This document shows, piece by piece, positions 34,063-45,324 of a stretch of 64,000 nt of DNA. The position numbers and the translations under genes were made by a program. The stretch is from contig JAJEKV010000005.1 in NCBI GenBank assembly GCA_021234155.1, forward strand, positions 4,588,952 to 4,652,951, written 5' to 3'. Position 1 is the first letter of the stretch. Each line of letters begins with the position of its first letter. Origin of the DNA: Isoetes taiwanensis. Its lineage: Eukaryota > Streptophyta > Lycopodiopsida > Isoetales > Isoetaceae. Below the pieces are notes generated by a model that was given only the letters and a program-made list of their open reading frames with translations, did not search any database and was not told the DNA's origin.

Positions 34063-34290
34063 TTGTTAAATAACTCGAGTAAATTAAATTCACAGGAAAT
34101 TCTTGAATTACAATGACGTACTTTGGCAGAACAAACAACCGAACTGTATTGTCATTGAAGGAACATAAAAGAACTAGCTTCCCCTGAGCATCATTGTCCC
34201 GCACAAAGCCAAAATGCCCTGCTAGACTCGAAGTTTCAGGCATCCAAAAAAGTCGAGATACAAAACATTTAGTAAATATTTCTCCACAAA
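34063..34290 (-). pseudogene. fragment of a ZFWD-like WD40 protein gene
   Basis: The minus frame contains DAQGKLVLLCSFNDNTVRLF followed by VLPKY. Plant CCCH-WD40 (ZFWD) proteins have a closely similar strand ending CSCNDNxVRLYDLPSF. Only one exon-sized piece is present and no other WD repeat is readable nearby. The identification is moderate because it rests on about 25 residues. Confidence 0.5.
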
Positions 34291-35029
34291 TGTCATGGCC
34301 TCTGTCTATAGCGTCTATAGCGCATGAACACATTCTTAAACTCAATATTTCTTGAAGAGCGCCCCCCCAAGGGAGGATGGTGGTTCTCTACAATAAAATG
34401 AGCTTATAATGGGATATCTAGCTTGACACATATACAAACTCAACAAATTATCAATGAGCTTTAATTGCGTTAAAACGTTGTTCGGCTTAACTAGCAAGCT
34501 GAAAGACTGCTATCAACAAAGATGTTCTTCTCAGTCTATAGTTCAACAGCTTGCAAATAATAATCTACACTTTAATGACATTGTGCTAACGATTTCAATG
34601 ACAAATCTTTATACCCTTTCCAAAGTAATTCTTTCCTCCATCTCTCAATTCAAGTGCTTCATATATACCTGATTAACAGAGGATGTATGGGAATGTAAAG
34701 GACCATACTGCCAATTCAATCACAAAGAACATAAAAGTTGATTCCATTTCCCAAATTGATTCATACCCATGCTCAATACAATTGAGATTCGGCACAAATG
34801 GGGCATATCCATTTTCATCTAAAGCGCAACTACATGACAAAAAAAATTTCAATAATTCCAAGAGTTGTCTACATGTCAAGGAGGTTGTTGGGGCTCTAGT
34901 TGTACAACGCTCCATATGCTTTTAGAACCTGCTTGTAATCAAACAAAAACTTATAAGCTTGTTTAATGACAACTCAAACAAAATTTGCCGAAGAATCAGT
35001 AACATCATCTGCATACCTTGGGCATATAA

Positions 35030-35293
35030 GCACGTGAAAAGACAAAACTCACCCATTTTTTTGTCGATGAAGGAATGGCCTCGCTTAAATTTGTATAGGG
35101 GCCTTTCTGCAATATTGTCCTCGCCACTAAGTGCAGTAGAATACATGCTGATTCTACCATAACTAATCAGGAGGGCATGACTCAAGTGTGCACACCAGAT
35201 GATAAGGGCACCAGCAAAAGCCTCTACACAAGAGACTTTGCAAGGGTTTCCATAATTTGTAGCACTTGCAGCCAACAGACCAGGGCAAAGCAC
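35030..35293 (-). pseudogene. fragment of TSR3-like rRNA aminocarboxypropyltransferase gene
   Basis: The frame reads PGLLAASATNYGNPCKVSCV, EAFAGALII and, after an intervening stretch likely to be intronic, AERPLYKFKRGHSFIDKK. TSR3 family proteins have LLAANPVNYGxPCKLSCVEA followed by a KFKWGHxFL motif. TSR3 modifies 18S rRNA in ribosome assembly. Only the C-terminal portion is here; the WG is replaced by RG. Confidence 0.65.
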
Positions 35294-35439
35294 TCAAACA
35301 ATTTCTGTTTGTCATTTACCTAACTGACTCAACTCATTTAAACATTTTATACATTTCGTATAAACAGCATAAAAAAATCATGAAGATCACTTGTACAGCA
35401 AAACAAGCCAAACAAAGTAGGAGGCTTTTTCACCTGACC

Positions 35440-35778
35440 TAAGAAGCAGAAACTAATGGTTGCCATGGGTGCGTGACACCATGACGCATACAATGCAACA
35501 AAAAGATCTCTCCCATCCGGATTTGATAAAGATTCCTTCAAAAGTGCCCTCAGATCTGCCACTTCAGATGCAGTAAGGAGATTCAAATTGAGTGCCTGCA
35601 TAACTGAGGCCAGAATTGGCACACCATGCATAAAGAGTTTGGTAAAGAGAGAAATAGGTAAACCGCCAACGTGGACCATGGTAGTGTCAAATTCAAGGTC
35701 TGCTTCTCCTTCTAGATTAGTTGCCAATAGCCACACATTGATCCACACACTGTGGAGGTTCTGCAACAACAGAAACAA
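35440..35778 (-). pseudogene. VAC14: fragment of VAC14 gene
   Basis: The frame has LEGEADLEFDTTMV, then a stretch of about 28 codons that looks like a retained small intron. It resumes QALNLNLLTASEVADLRALL, KESLSNPDGRDLFVALYASW and CHAPMATISFCFLGQ. This matches the C-terminal part of VAC14, the scaffold of the PIKfyve/Fab1 lipid-kinase complex at endosomes and vacuole, closely and over about 80 residues. Upstream and downstream exons are absent, so it is a fragment. Confidence 0.85.
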
Positions 35779-36529
35779 TTTGGTCTGCTGTAAGCTTTAA
35801 CGTCAAATACTCTTCAAATAATTCGAACAAATGCAATTAAATCTAGGGCGAAGAATACCAGTATGTTTACCTTGCTGTTTTTAAGGCATGTGCCGCAATA
35901 TCAAATATATCACAGGCACAGCACATTCATGACCAACTATCCATGATCCACACTTTCTATACAGATGAAGCAAGCAAAGAAATCTTGATTAGAGAAACCA
36001 GCTGGAAATTGGTAATCAAAGGAGCCACAAGCTCAAACAAATCTGACAGATTAAAGATGTAGCTATATGTATTTCTGTCAAAACATGAAAACCTGAAAGT
36101 ATACTGTTAATGCACTGAAACAAACCATGCCAGGATTGTGCTTCTGATAAAGTGCTCTAACACTTGAACTCAGGAACGTATGGACTTTACTGAATTTCTG
36201 AAGAGCTTGCTCATGTCTATTATATCACACAACCTGGAAAACAAAGCAGTCAACTGTTGACCCTATTAAAGTTGCACCTGCTTGTTCTTGCATATTAAAG
36301 TACAGCCAGCTTTACTATTACCACAATGCATGGATTTATGTGTTCAAAGACCTGAACACGTACATATAAGGATATTTCTCAGATTGGTCTATTCATGTGC
36401 AAAGGGTTTGCTTATGTTTGATGGTTGTATAGACTGTACTGCAGGAAGGGGACATACATTTTGCTGGAAATTTCTGCTACAGTAGTGGTAAAACCAAAAG
36501 ATGAAACCTGCAACAAAGGCCACTATATT

Positions 36530-37221
36530 ACCTTGTTCAATATTTCCCTTGCTTAGCTTTCCCAATGGCATCTCTGACATGTTAATCTCAAACTCCATCA
36601 TTGCAGCTCTGAAGAACAGTTGTCAAAGATAGGAGTGTTAAACACCAAAGCAAATAATATGTATACGATGAATAATATGTGAAGCACTATAATGCTAGAC
36701 ACGTAATGATTAATGGTGACGAGCTACATCACCTGTATGTCTCAATATCAAACAACATTTTTAGCAGTTCCACAAGACGCTGATCCAGCTTACTTTTTTA
36801 TCCTGCTTTCACAAGCTCTTACTTACCCACCTCATAAGCTCCATAATCCTGTTATATATCAAAAAGTTTTTGTTAAAGCAACAAAATGGAAAAGTAGAGT
36901 TGAATGCTCACAATTTCAAGTGGGAAAAACTTCCCGGATTCTTCTTAAAACCATCTTTTTCCCTCAATCTTCCCAATCATTTCCTGTCTTTTCACGAAAG
37001 AGTTTTTTTAATTCAGCAATAGCAGAGTTTTTTGACATCTTTTCAATTTTTTGGCCACCAATACTAGCATTCCCCACACGACCCCACTTCCAAAAAATGT
37101 GACGAGACTTCTTATGTTCATCCTCGATAATCTGAATAATATAATAGCTGAAAGATATAGATAAGAAGAGTTTAGATCTATGTATCAACCAGTGCCTTTT
37201 ATGTACAGTAACATTTATCAT
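36530..37221 (-). pseudogene. fragment of poly(ADP-ribose) polymerase gene (WGR and regulatory domain)
   Basis: The first piece (about 37150-36964) reads SYYIIQIIEDEHKKSRHIFW followed by KWGRVGN and ending LKKLFREKTGNDWED, the PARP WGR domain with its W-G-R signature. A further frame carries PLEIVSIQL. The second piece (36601-36530) is [20 protein letters not shown], the start of the PARP regulatory domain, ending at a GTAATA splice donor. The catalytic ADP-ribosyltransferase domain is absent. PARP2/PARP3-type by gene order, not certain. Confidence 0.8.
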
Positions 37222-37799
37222 AAAAGTTGGTTAGCAACTAAAGTCATTCTCTTGTCATGTTATTGGCAAGTGCAAAAGTAAGACCACTTGCCTGTTAATT
37301 CTAGTAGAAAGGTCCGACAGATTTAAGGTGGTATTGTATATTACTTTCCCTTCCTCCAGTATATGGTCAGTATCTTGCAACCCTGAGTCCTCGTGGACAG
37401 AGCTTCATCCTTTAACCTTCACCTTCGTTGTTGCTGGCAACATGGTAACAGCTTCAACAACATAGTCACTAAACGGAAATTTAGTCCTTTTGTCCATGCA
37501 TGCTGTCAAAAACTCCTCTTAAAAAAACAACAGAGGAACAAAGACATAACGGTTTAAGAGCCCCAAATTACCTTGATGTAACAAATTCGTTGAAGCCCAT
37601 TAGGCATACCTCTGCCAGTCTGCATAAAACAGGAAGGAAAAGAACCTAATGAGTCTCACGGTGGATCAACGATACAGGACGTCCTCTCAAACAATGAGGA
37701 AACAAAATCGTTAGAGCCCATTAAGGAAAAGGTGAGATTTTGTGACGGTTGAGAAAAGATACTTAAAACATCTAAGGATCCCCACATTGGCTGCCGGAA

Positions 37800-38125
37800 T
37801 AGCCACGCTGAGAAACAGCTGCCGAGATAGAAATATACAACTGAAGCAAGTGTTGCGATGTTAGCCAGAAGCTCATTTAAGAGTGAAGAATCTAACATGT
37901 TTGAGTCGTCATTTATGGTTGGCTTCTCTGCCAGTACAACATCTTTTGCTGCCTACAACAACAGATCCGAACGCGTCTTCAGTATTTTCACTTACAGTTA
38001 TTGCATTAATATAGGAAAGCTCTACAACCTCAAGGTCTGTAGACAATAATCGCCAATAAATGTAGGCTCCATCGCGAAGAGCAGGATTATCTGTTTCTTG
38101 TGTGGCATTGTTCGGGACCACCTGC
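37800..38125 (-). pseudogene. fragment of AP-complex beta-adaptin gene
   Basis: The exon piece [20 protein letters not shown] continues [11 protein letters not shown] and ends at a GT donor. After a short intron ending in CAG the next piece reads [40 protein letters not shown]. Both halves match AP-1/AP-2 beta-adaptin, and the intron between them is in place. Beta-adaptin is the large clathrin-adaptor subunit. No trunk start or ear domain is present; this is a two-exon fragment. Confidence 0.88.
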
Positions 38126-38619
38126 AAATGAACTCTTGAAAGATAACATATCCAAACGTTAAGAACACCTGTAATGACATTAAAAAACAGTACCTGGATC
38201 ATTTGCTGTGGACCTTCGGTTGGTTTTTTTAAGAACAATTTACCTAAACATCTGTGCTTGTAATCAACTCCATTTGTTGCAGGATTACCTAAACATGCCA
38301 AGGTCAGCCCAGAGAGTCTAAAAGCAAAACTATATGTGAATAGGGAAACACCTTCACTGCAGATAAGACTACAGCACAGTTTGCATGTTGAAGACGGGAT
38401 TGTTTGAAATTTCGGAAATTATATCTTCAGGCGGGAAGAAAGGACCAATGGTGTGCCTTGCTCGGATCGACTTAGACTTCTATCTTAACCGCAAACAGGC
38501 CGGTCAGACACAGAACACCGGCACCCAAATCTTCCGACTCCGGTTGAAGCCAGAATAGCCGCCCACAATTCGGGAACGACCACGAGAAGGACCATGCACA
38601 AAGCGCCAAAAAAATGCAA

Positions 38620-38890
38620 TATAAGAACCCTAAAAAAATTTGTTCATTGCCTCGAAATTTTGATTTTTAATTTTTAATTAATGAAGTGCCACCTCATATG
38701 ACTCTTTGCAACCTCAAAAGGATAAGATTGAATTTAGTTTTTGATTATAACAAAATTGCCACGTCATTATTGGCTCATTAAATATTGCTGCCACCTCATC
38801 ACGTGGCATTAATGGGGCATTAAATATTGTTGCCACCTCATCATGTGGCATTTATCGCTCTCAATTTATGTGGCAACATCTGGGCCATTC
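38620..38890. repeat. A/T-rich direct repeats
   Basis: GCCACCTCATCACGTGGCAT and close variants recur three times between 38685 and 38875, with ATTAAATATTG between. Probably the right margin of the captured block. Confidence 0.6.
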
Positions 38891-39032
38891 ATCCTGCACA
38901 TTCGACGGCCCAGATCAATCTCTATTAAGAAGGGGGTGCTTGGCCTGGATTGAGGTGGCACCATCCGGATCGTCGATCTCAGATCTGGACGGCCACAGTG
39001 GCGACACCCAAATTGCATGAGGACCGTCGATT

Positions 39033-41190
39033 TCACATTCGACGGTCGTGATAAGGAAGCTCGGTAGAAGTGAAATCGATAAAATCATCCATACAATACT
39101 CCGCAAGCTCGTAAAGTACATGGTCTTTGCGCTTGCGTCGAAATCCGGCCACCATATGATACGTCCAGATAATATCATCCAAGAGAAGGTACTCTTGCCC
39201 TTGGTGATAGATAACTGGAAGGCCGTCTAACCCTGACAAGCCTATAGCTTGTTCACGGCGCGGTGGTAACTCCTCCGCTAGCTCTTTCCAACGGGCAAAG
39301 TCGCCCATACCTATATGCTCATCATCCCCCTCCTCTGAGGGACTCGTGCAGTTTGCCCTTCTCTACAGTGCAAGGTTTCATCCTCAACGTATTGGTCCAT
39401 GAGGATGGCTAGGGCTTAAAGTAGCTTCCAGATATTGCTGCCCCGATCTTTGGACCACCGGCGGTGTTTACCCCCATCTGAGTTTCCCCTTCGTGACGCC
39501 ATAAGCATGTGTGTCCCCTCGCCAACATCTACGGGACTATCTCCTCATCTAAATACAATTGGGAGGATCCCCTGAGGAATACACAGAGGAAGCATTTCCT
39601 CCATGTAGAAGTCAAGGAATCCGTACAGATCCTGGATGCCAGCAAGATACTTGTGATGAGGTCTATCGTTGGCATAGCAAAGGTTCTGCAGAAGTCGAAG
39701 GGAACTTGTGGATCCCATTCTCTCCATCATGGTACCGGGCGGCAAGCCTGTGGCGACCATGGCGCTAGAAGGGAGGAGAGAGGAAGAGAAACATTTGAAA
39801 TAACTTTAAAAGTCCCCTTTAAATCCTCGCTATTGAGGTCGACGTCGAAGCATTTTATTTTATATTTTCATAAAAACCATTAAACTTTTTAATTCAAATA
39901 AAAGTCTCTTTATTAAATATTACAAAGAAATATTTACAAATGCGGACTCCCCGCAAGTAAGCTAAGGTTGCTCCCCGTATCCTATGGGCTTAGGGCTAGA
40001 TCCTTAGGCATTATGGTGACCCTCTTTATGGATAGCGCAAAGATTGGCGCGTCACCAAAAGTGCCACCAAGTAGGCTTCAAAGCCCTCTTGGAGCGCCAA
40101 AATTGCAAAAGGTCCGGAACGGGATCGGTCTTGAACTGGCGCGGCGATCTCCCGTACCGGCCCTCACGAAAAGGTAGCTTCGATCGGAAGCTCGTAGACT
40201 TCTCAAATTTGCGGATTTCCGCAAGGCCCGCGATGGCTGGGGTGCACTGTGAGGCTTCCTCGTGCCGGGCTTTACTGAGTGGCCCGTCGATGCCGGGTAC
40301 CGTCTTTAGCCCCAGCTGAATGGGGAGCTATCCACCGTTGCTTTGCCTCGCCGGCACTCGTCTTCTTCCCAAAAGCCCCAGGACCGTCCTTAGTTTCTCT
40401 TTGTATGCGCTGCCTAGGCCTTATGGGCTACACCCTTCTTCCGTGCTTAAATCCTGGTGCGTCGGGATTGGGCCGACCCACTCCCGGATGCTCCTCCATC
40501 TCGTCCCGGTCCCGTCTTGCCTCTGGTCCCGCTCCTCTGTTCAAGCTTCTCCCGTTCTTCACGGGCCCTCCTCGGATCTTCACGAATCGGAGCAAAAAGT
40601 TGGGTCATGCGACACGGCGATTAAGTTCGGCATGGTACCGGTGTGGTCGCAGACCCATGTCTATCTGAATGGTTATCAGATAGTCTATACTGATATCGGG
40701 GATTTCTCCCCATACAAAACTGTTGGAATCCTCATCCCGCCATATGGGGAAACCTCAATGGCTCGCCATCAATAACAAAGAAAAGCCGCCCCCGAGGTAC
40801 CAGATTCCTTCCACGCTGGGCCAGATTCCGCCCTCTCAATCTCCCTATGATCATCTTCTGCCAAACCCCTAATACGGGCCCTCCGGCCCCGATATCTTCC
40901 TCCTCCTCAGATGGCCTTCCCCGCCGGGAGGATAGAATTTAATGAGCATCATGACCATGTCGTTGCTCGACAATAGTGTAGGAGAGTCGGGAAGGTTCAA
41001 ATTCCGGGATCAAAATGGCTCTGAGAAGTGATAGATAGGATATGGAATCCCGTGTTGTTCTCAAACCTATTCACTAGCTCATCCAACAAGATATCAATAA
41101 GGCTCGGCCCAGAGCCATGTGCTTGGCAATCAGCCAGAATCTCCACGATGCTCAAGGTAGTTGGATCTGAGCGCTCTTAGTGATGGCCAT
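39033..41190 (-). pseudogene. unknown ORF region between PBS and gag of nested element
   Basis: From 41190 the minus strand reads MAITKSAQIQ, then in the next frame LSIVEILADCQAHGSGPSLI and DILLDELVNRFENNTGFHIL. Further on come DEDSNSFVWGEIPDISIDYL (about 40690) and a charged helix RRAREEREKLEQRSGTR (about 40560). The distal part (39308-39033) is ELAEELPPRREQAIGLSGLD, IIWTYHMVAGFRRKRKDHVL, YELAEYCMDDFIDF. No family recognised. Its place, about 740 bp inside the LTR, equals that of ORF-A in element 1, but the protein is different and lacks the H3 tail. Confidence 0.45.
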
Positions 41191-41913
41191 AGCGGATAGT
41201 GAGGCGTCAAGCAAAGGGATGGCAAAGGGGCTTAAGATGCACAAGGCACAAGGGCACCTGAGCAAGGTTCTGGTCTCGTGGCGATGGCGAGGGCTGCTCA
41301 GCGGTTGAGGCGCTAAAGCAAAAGCAAATGACAAGAAATGGTTTGTTAAACGCCACTTAACTTTTAAAATTTCAAATTTTTCCTTATTAACTTCAAATTT
41401 TATTATTAAAAAAATTATACGGCGGAAATACGCCAACCCTACGGTCCGGCCGGGCCATTATTATAACTTCCGCCTCGGACCGGGCGTCGTCGAAAAAGCA
41501 AGCTTACCGAGTTGACTGGCGGGCCCGCTTCTGACTGGTCCGACGAAGCCTGGTACAAAGATTTCGGCTTTTCTCGCCTTTGACTACAAACTACAAAAGG
41601 CAAGCGGGCGCCGAAGTTCGCTTTTGGGCCCCCCTTGACCATTTTTCTAGAGTTGGATCAGTTCTAGGGTAATTCGAAAGTACGCCCGATCCAATGGAAC
41701 CATCATCTTCGCCATTTGAGCTACCCACTGGCACCCCGTTAGGCCTCCAATCTTGGGCCCTCCACTTCAAAGCTACAATTTCCTAACTTAACCTAACACC
41801 AAGCCAAACAACAAAGAGAACTAACGACACATTGACTTAGCCTCCTCCTAACTACCGGGTATACGAAGTTAGTGTTTGGCGGTGCTATGATTTCGAAAGC
41901 AACCGAAATCACG

Positions 41914-41925
41914 CTCTCGATACCA
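41914..41925 (-). promoter_or_regulatory. primer binding site of nested element
   Basis: Minus strand TGGTATCGAGAGC follows the LTR end after one base. It differs from the iMet-complementary TGGTATCAGAGC by a one-base insertion. Confidence 0.85.
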
Positions 41926-41926
41926 C

Positions 41927-43494
41927 TGCGGACGCCCTGTAATATATAATGACCCTTCTGACGTATACATACGGGACTTTCCCCTCCCATGGCGATCACT
42001 CACCATGAGCGTGGCCCTCCGCCCTGTTCGGGCCATCTATGAAATGAGGCCCGCGAAGGACACGGAAGGGGTCATTCGCCCACGCCTTCAATGGGACTCC
42101 TACGTCGCTGAAGCATGAATACAAGGGTTAGCACACAACACCTAATATACATAAATAACCAAAGACGAAGGGTGGCGATCCATCCCAAAATACCAACGGC
42201 ATAGAATATGCATCTAATCCTAAGAAAACGCCCAAAACCCAAGTTCTACCCCCCTACCGGACTCCAGCTGAGGATCGACCGACGGCTGGGCCTCAAGAGA
42301 TCGGCAGACCGAGTCTTGGCATGGCGCTATCGGCATAGAACATCGGGGCTTAGGGTTGTCCACTCCATCCGCCCCCCCGTGTACACTTTGCGATGGGTCA
42401 ATTCATGCTATGGCTTCGCTTATAGCCTTCCCGAGACGCAGGTTCAAGGGATCACCCTTTGAGCCTACTCCAGTTCATGACGCATGGTCCGATGAGGCAG
42501 GCCGGGGAAGCGCCCCTTCCGTAATCACAAGTGGTTCCATGGGTGAGCTAGAGAATACGTACGCATCAACCCCCTCGAGATCCGCATGCAATTTTACTCA
42601 CCCTAAATCTACTCAAAGTGCAAGGTGCTCCATACGGATCACACCTCTACACCCGTGGGAGTGTCGGACCCATACCCGCCCCTACGTGGACCGGCTATCG
42701 CCTAGCCCAATCAGGAGTCTCGGGAGCCTTGTATGCTCGTGCAAGACCCCACCCCTCATGTCACCACCGTGTTCCTTTGTCCGGTGCTAAGCCAGCCGCA
42801 TATAATGGGACTCTATAGGGCGCTATCTAGGAGCATACTACAATACACTCCGTTCGAGGTCTCTACCCGTAATCCCCCGCTTCGTGAGTCGATTAAACAA
42901 AGAACTAACAATCCATCCTTTCGAGTAAGAACCGTAATTGAATATAAAGAGAACTTGCTTTGTACAATCAAGGGTTAGTTTCTATGATTGAATCACAAAG
43001 AGAACAGAGAAAACCCGGACACAACCAAGCGCTATCTAGAATCCACATAGCCACCCACCACCTGGCCGGCCGGACTCGTTTCCATGGGGGCCCCATCTCC
43101 CGGGAGTTGAGAATTCAAATTTGCTGATTCACCGGGACGACCGTATGGTGGCTCTCTGGCGGGTGTATGATGGGCTCACCCGCCTTCCTTGGTCGATCTT
43201 CGTGAGTCAATCACGTGGGGATAGGGGTCAAGTTGGCATCCTAACTTGGCAACCCCCATGTCGCCTAATCGATTGGGGCGGGTGCTTTCCCAAACAAAGA
43301 ATTAGCCTAATTAAGTTATTATCTTTAATGTATTAAATTAGCATAGCTAATTTAATCCTTTAAGAGTAACCCCCAGGTTACAATTAAGTTCCCATACCCC
43401 CATGGTGGCGCATCTTTAGGGGTGACGCGGCTTGTATTTGTACATGTCCCGTATGAATACGTGACGTGGACCGATAAATACGTGGAACGTCACA
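41927..43494 (-). repeat. 5' LTR of nested element
   Basis: 1568 bp, ends TGCGGACGCC (mutated from TGTGACGC) and AACGTCACA, followed by the target duplication CTTGT at 43495-43499. Confidence 0.93.
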
Positions 43495-43499
43495 CTTGT

Positions 43500-44159
43500 C
43501 CCAGTGTCACGCTTTTTTCAAAAGACGAGACCAATCAATGCTTATCAAAACATACGCCCGGTTCCTATATTAGTGCCTGACTTTCATCAACAACACCATC
43601 AAGAACTAGGGGTGTGAATTAATAAAACATTCTCCTAACCCTTAATAAAAGTACAACGCGACACCTTTCGACACCGCTGCGTGACCAAGGCCAACAACTG
43701 GCCGTCGGTGAGGTTATACTCTTAATAAAGGGGAGACCCTAGTTGCCTTAAGCTTCAAAGATTACCACCCATCCCCGGCGATGATGGCAAATAAATGCGA
43801 AGCAATACGGTGCAAGGGCATGCCTATGCTCTTGGCAACACGCAACCCTAAAAAGCCCTCTTAGTTGTCGTTTAAGGGAAGGCAACCAATTTCTTTTATT
43901 TTTGGTTTTTTTTCTTTTTTCTTTTTTTACTTCTCTTAAATTATTATTTGCTTAAATTATTATTATTATTTTTTTTTTTCTAAAATAGGCTGAGCTCAAA
44001 TTGTAACAAGGCACTCACCATCGTTCGCCCCTTACACGGGGGGCAATGGCGAGGGCCTAACTATGACCTAACCTCGCCTACCTATAAAAAAACAAAAAAA
44101 AAAACCTAAAACTAAGAAAAACAAAAAAAAAAAAAATGGTTTTGGGTGGCAAATTGCAA
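43500..44159. other. hAT interior, right side, non-coding
   Basis: Contains long T-runs (43895-43980) and A-runs (44085-44140). No supported gene. Confidence 0.5.
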
Positions 44160-44606
44160 GGTTAGGCGGGAAATACCTTGTTTCGCGCGGCAAAAAAATC
44201 AATCCGTATCCCGCCGCTATATAAAAAATTGCCAGACGCTGAAAACTTTCGGCGTCAGACGCTGAAAACTTTTTTCGCCAAACGTAAAACCAACGTCTGC
44301 AACACGTAACATCGCCTTACAGACGTCTGAAAAAGCGTCTGTGAAAAAACTTTCGCGTCGCTTATTTAAGATTTCCAGCGACGCCGAAAAGTCGACCTAT
44401 ACTTTTAAGCGACCTAAAACTTTGTATTTCGCGACGCTGAAGTTTTTTCAGACGCGGCTTTTCATGAAGCTTTCAAGCGTCGCAAAATTTTTTTTTTTTC
44501 CTACGACGAGGTTTTTATACGTTAAATACGTATTTTATTAAAAAATACGTATTTTTGACTTTATACGTCAGGAATTTTAATTTTGTACGTATAGAACCTA
44601 TCCCTG
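44160..44606. repeat. hAT right subterminal and terminal repeats
   Basis: GACGCTGAAAA, GACGCCGAAAA and TTTTCGCC motifs in both orientations (44230-44480), then ATACGTATTTT copies, then the terminal inverted repeat ending CCCTG at 44606. Mirrors the left end. Confidence 0.8.
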
Positions 44607-44614
44607 AGTGTGAT

Positions 44615-45324
44615 ATCGTTTTAAATTTGCCACCTATTTATTTAGATTTAGGTTATTTCCGTAATTCAAACCCGTAACGCAAATACAACTAGGGTTTTGA
44701 GACGATCCCGTTAAACCGTCGAATAGCATTTTCCGTGCCGTAAAAGAGTTTTGGTGCCCGGGAAACTGAAAGAACCTCAAAAGTTAGGAAAGCTAGTTCT
44801 TCCGTCTGTCTTGTCGATGGGTGTAGACTGCGGCGCCTGGATTTCCGCTTCCTTCTGTTTTGAAAGGTATCTACCTGCAGGTCAGTCATTTGGCTGATCC
44901 TTGCCCTACTCATAGTTTCTTTTTGTTTTTGTTTTTCTGCAATTCAAATTCCAGCATGTTCCAAGCATCCTTATTTGTTGAGCATTGTTTTTCTTTTATC
45001 TCGTGCTAGATAGAAACACGAAGGCCACTGCATTGCACGTCCTATATCTCATATTTCTGCTCCATTTTACCATAGAAGCATGCGGATTGGTTACTATAGA
45101 AGTAAAATTTGAACTATGATGGTACAATGCTCCGCTAATTCTTTGGCTTAGTAACAATGATCACCCTTTGAATGCATGCAGTTACTTCTAGAAACTTGCC
45201 TCGGAAGACTGGTCATCTATTACGAAGGCGCAGAGTCTGTTTGCATAATCATTACTACAGCTATAGCAGGATACAGAATCGCCATTATTGCATAGGGAAA
45301 CATAATCTCGGTGTTAATTGTACA
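44615..45324 (+). promoter_or_regulatory. upstream region and probable 5' UTR of the ArgRS gene
   Basis: Begins right after the hAT target duplication. No clear TATA box chosen; a 5' UTR intron is possible (GTATCT donor-like site near 44867 and an AG near 45180), not proven. Confidence 0.35.

Larger units (their letters stand above)
30830..38900. mobile_element. captured block with fragments of several host genes (Helitron-like)
   Basis: About 8 kb of A/T-rich sequence lies inside the LTR element, unlike the G/C-richer element frames on both sides. It contains non-overlapping, single-strand (minus) fragments of at least five unrelated plant genes with introns and splice sites retained, plus local repeats and one foldback element. 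Intron retention argues for capture from genomic DNA, as Helitrons or Pack-TIR elements do, not for reverse transcription. I could not find a convincing 5'-TC / hairpin-CTRR pair or TIRs, so the vehicle is not established and the borders are approximate. Confidence 0.65.
23103..43494 (-). mobile_element. complete 20.4-kb chromodomain Ty3/gypsy element
   Basis: Two LTRs in direct repeat (23103-24692 and 41927-43494) with TGTGACG...GTCACA ends, a 5-bp target duplication CTTGT on both sides, a tRNA-iMet-type PBS next to the right LTR and a purine tract next to the left LTR prove a single minus-strand insertion. On the minus strand: 5' LTR, PBS, an unknown ORF region (41190-39033), a block of about 8 kb with host gene fragments (about 38.9-30.8 kb), gag (30058-29225), protease, RT (27980-27660), RNase H, integrase (26560-26240) and a chromodomain (near 25525-25463). 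Without the captured block it would be a normal large gypsy element of about 12.5 kb. Confidence 0.92.
14397..44606 (+). mobile_element. giant hAT transposon (30.2 kb) with nested LTR element
   Basis: The left end CAGGGATAGGTTCAATACG (14397) and the inverted right end (44606) match at 18 of 19 positions. Both are flanked by a perfect 8-bp duplication AGTGTGAT (14389-14396 and 44607-44614), the hAT target-site length. Both ends carry subterminal arrays of GACGC(C/T)GAAAA-like and ATACG-like motifs. Inside lie a BED/DUF659 hAT transposase on plus, two further genes on minus, several foldback repeats, and a complete 20.4-kb LTR retrotransposon inserted later. Removing that insertion leaves about 9.8 kb. 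The element orientation is taken from the transposase. Confidence 0.9.

Noticed and set aside
34673-34915. A sixth host gene fragment on minus (CALDENGYAPFVPNLNCIEHG)
   Set aside because: It reads like coding sequence, but I could not assign a family, so it is not listed as a fragment.
41155-41190. MAITKSAQI at the start of the nested element's pre-gag ORF, at the same distance from the LTR as ORF-A's MARTKQTARK
   Set aside because: Only M-A-x-T-K match and the following sequence is unrelated; R2, Q5, T6-A7-R8-K9 are missing. Not counted as an H3 tail.
14397-44606. Two independent hAT relics that happen to face each other
   Set aside because: The 8-bp flanks are identical (AGTGTGAT) and the termini match at 18 of 19 bases in inverted orientation; a single element explains this better.
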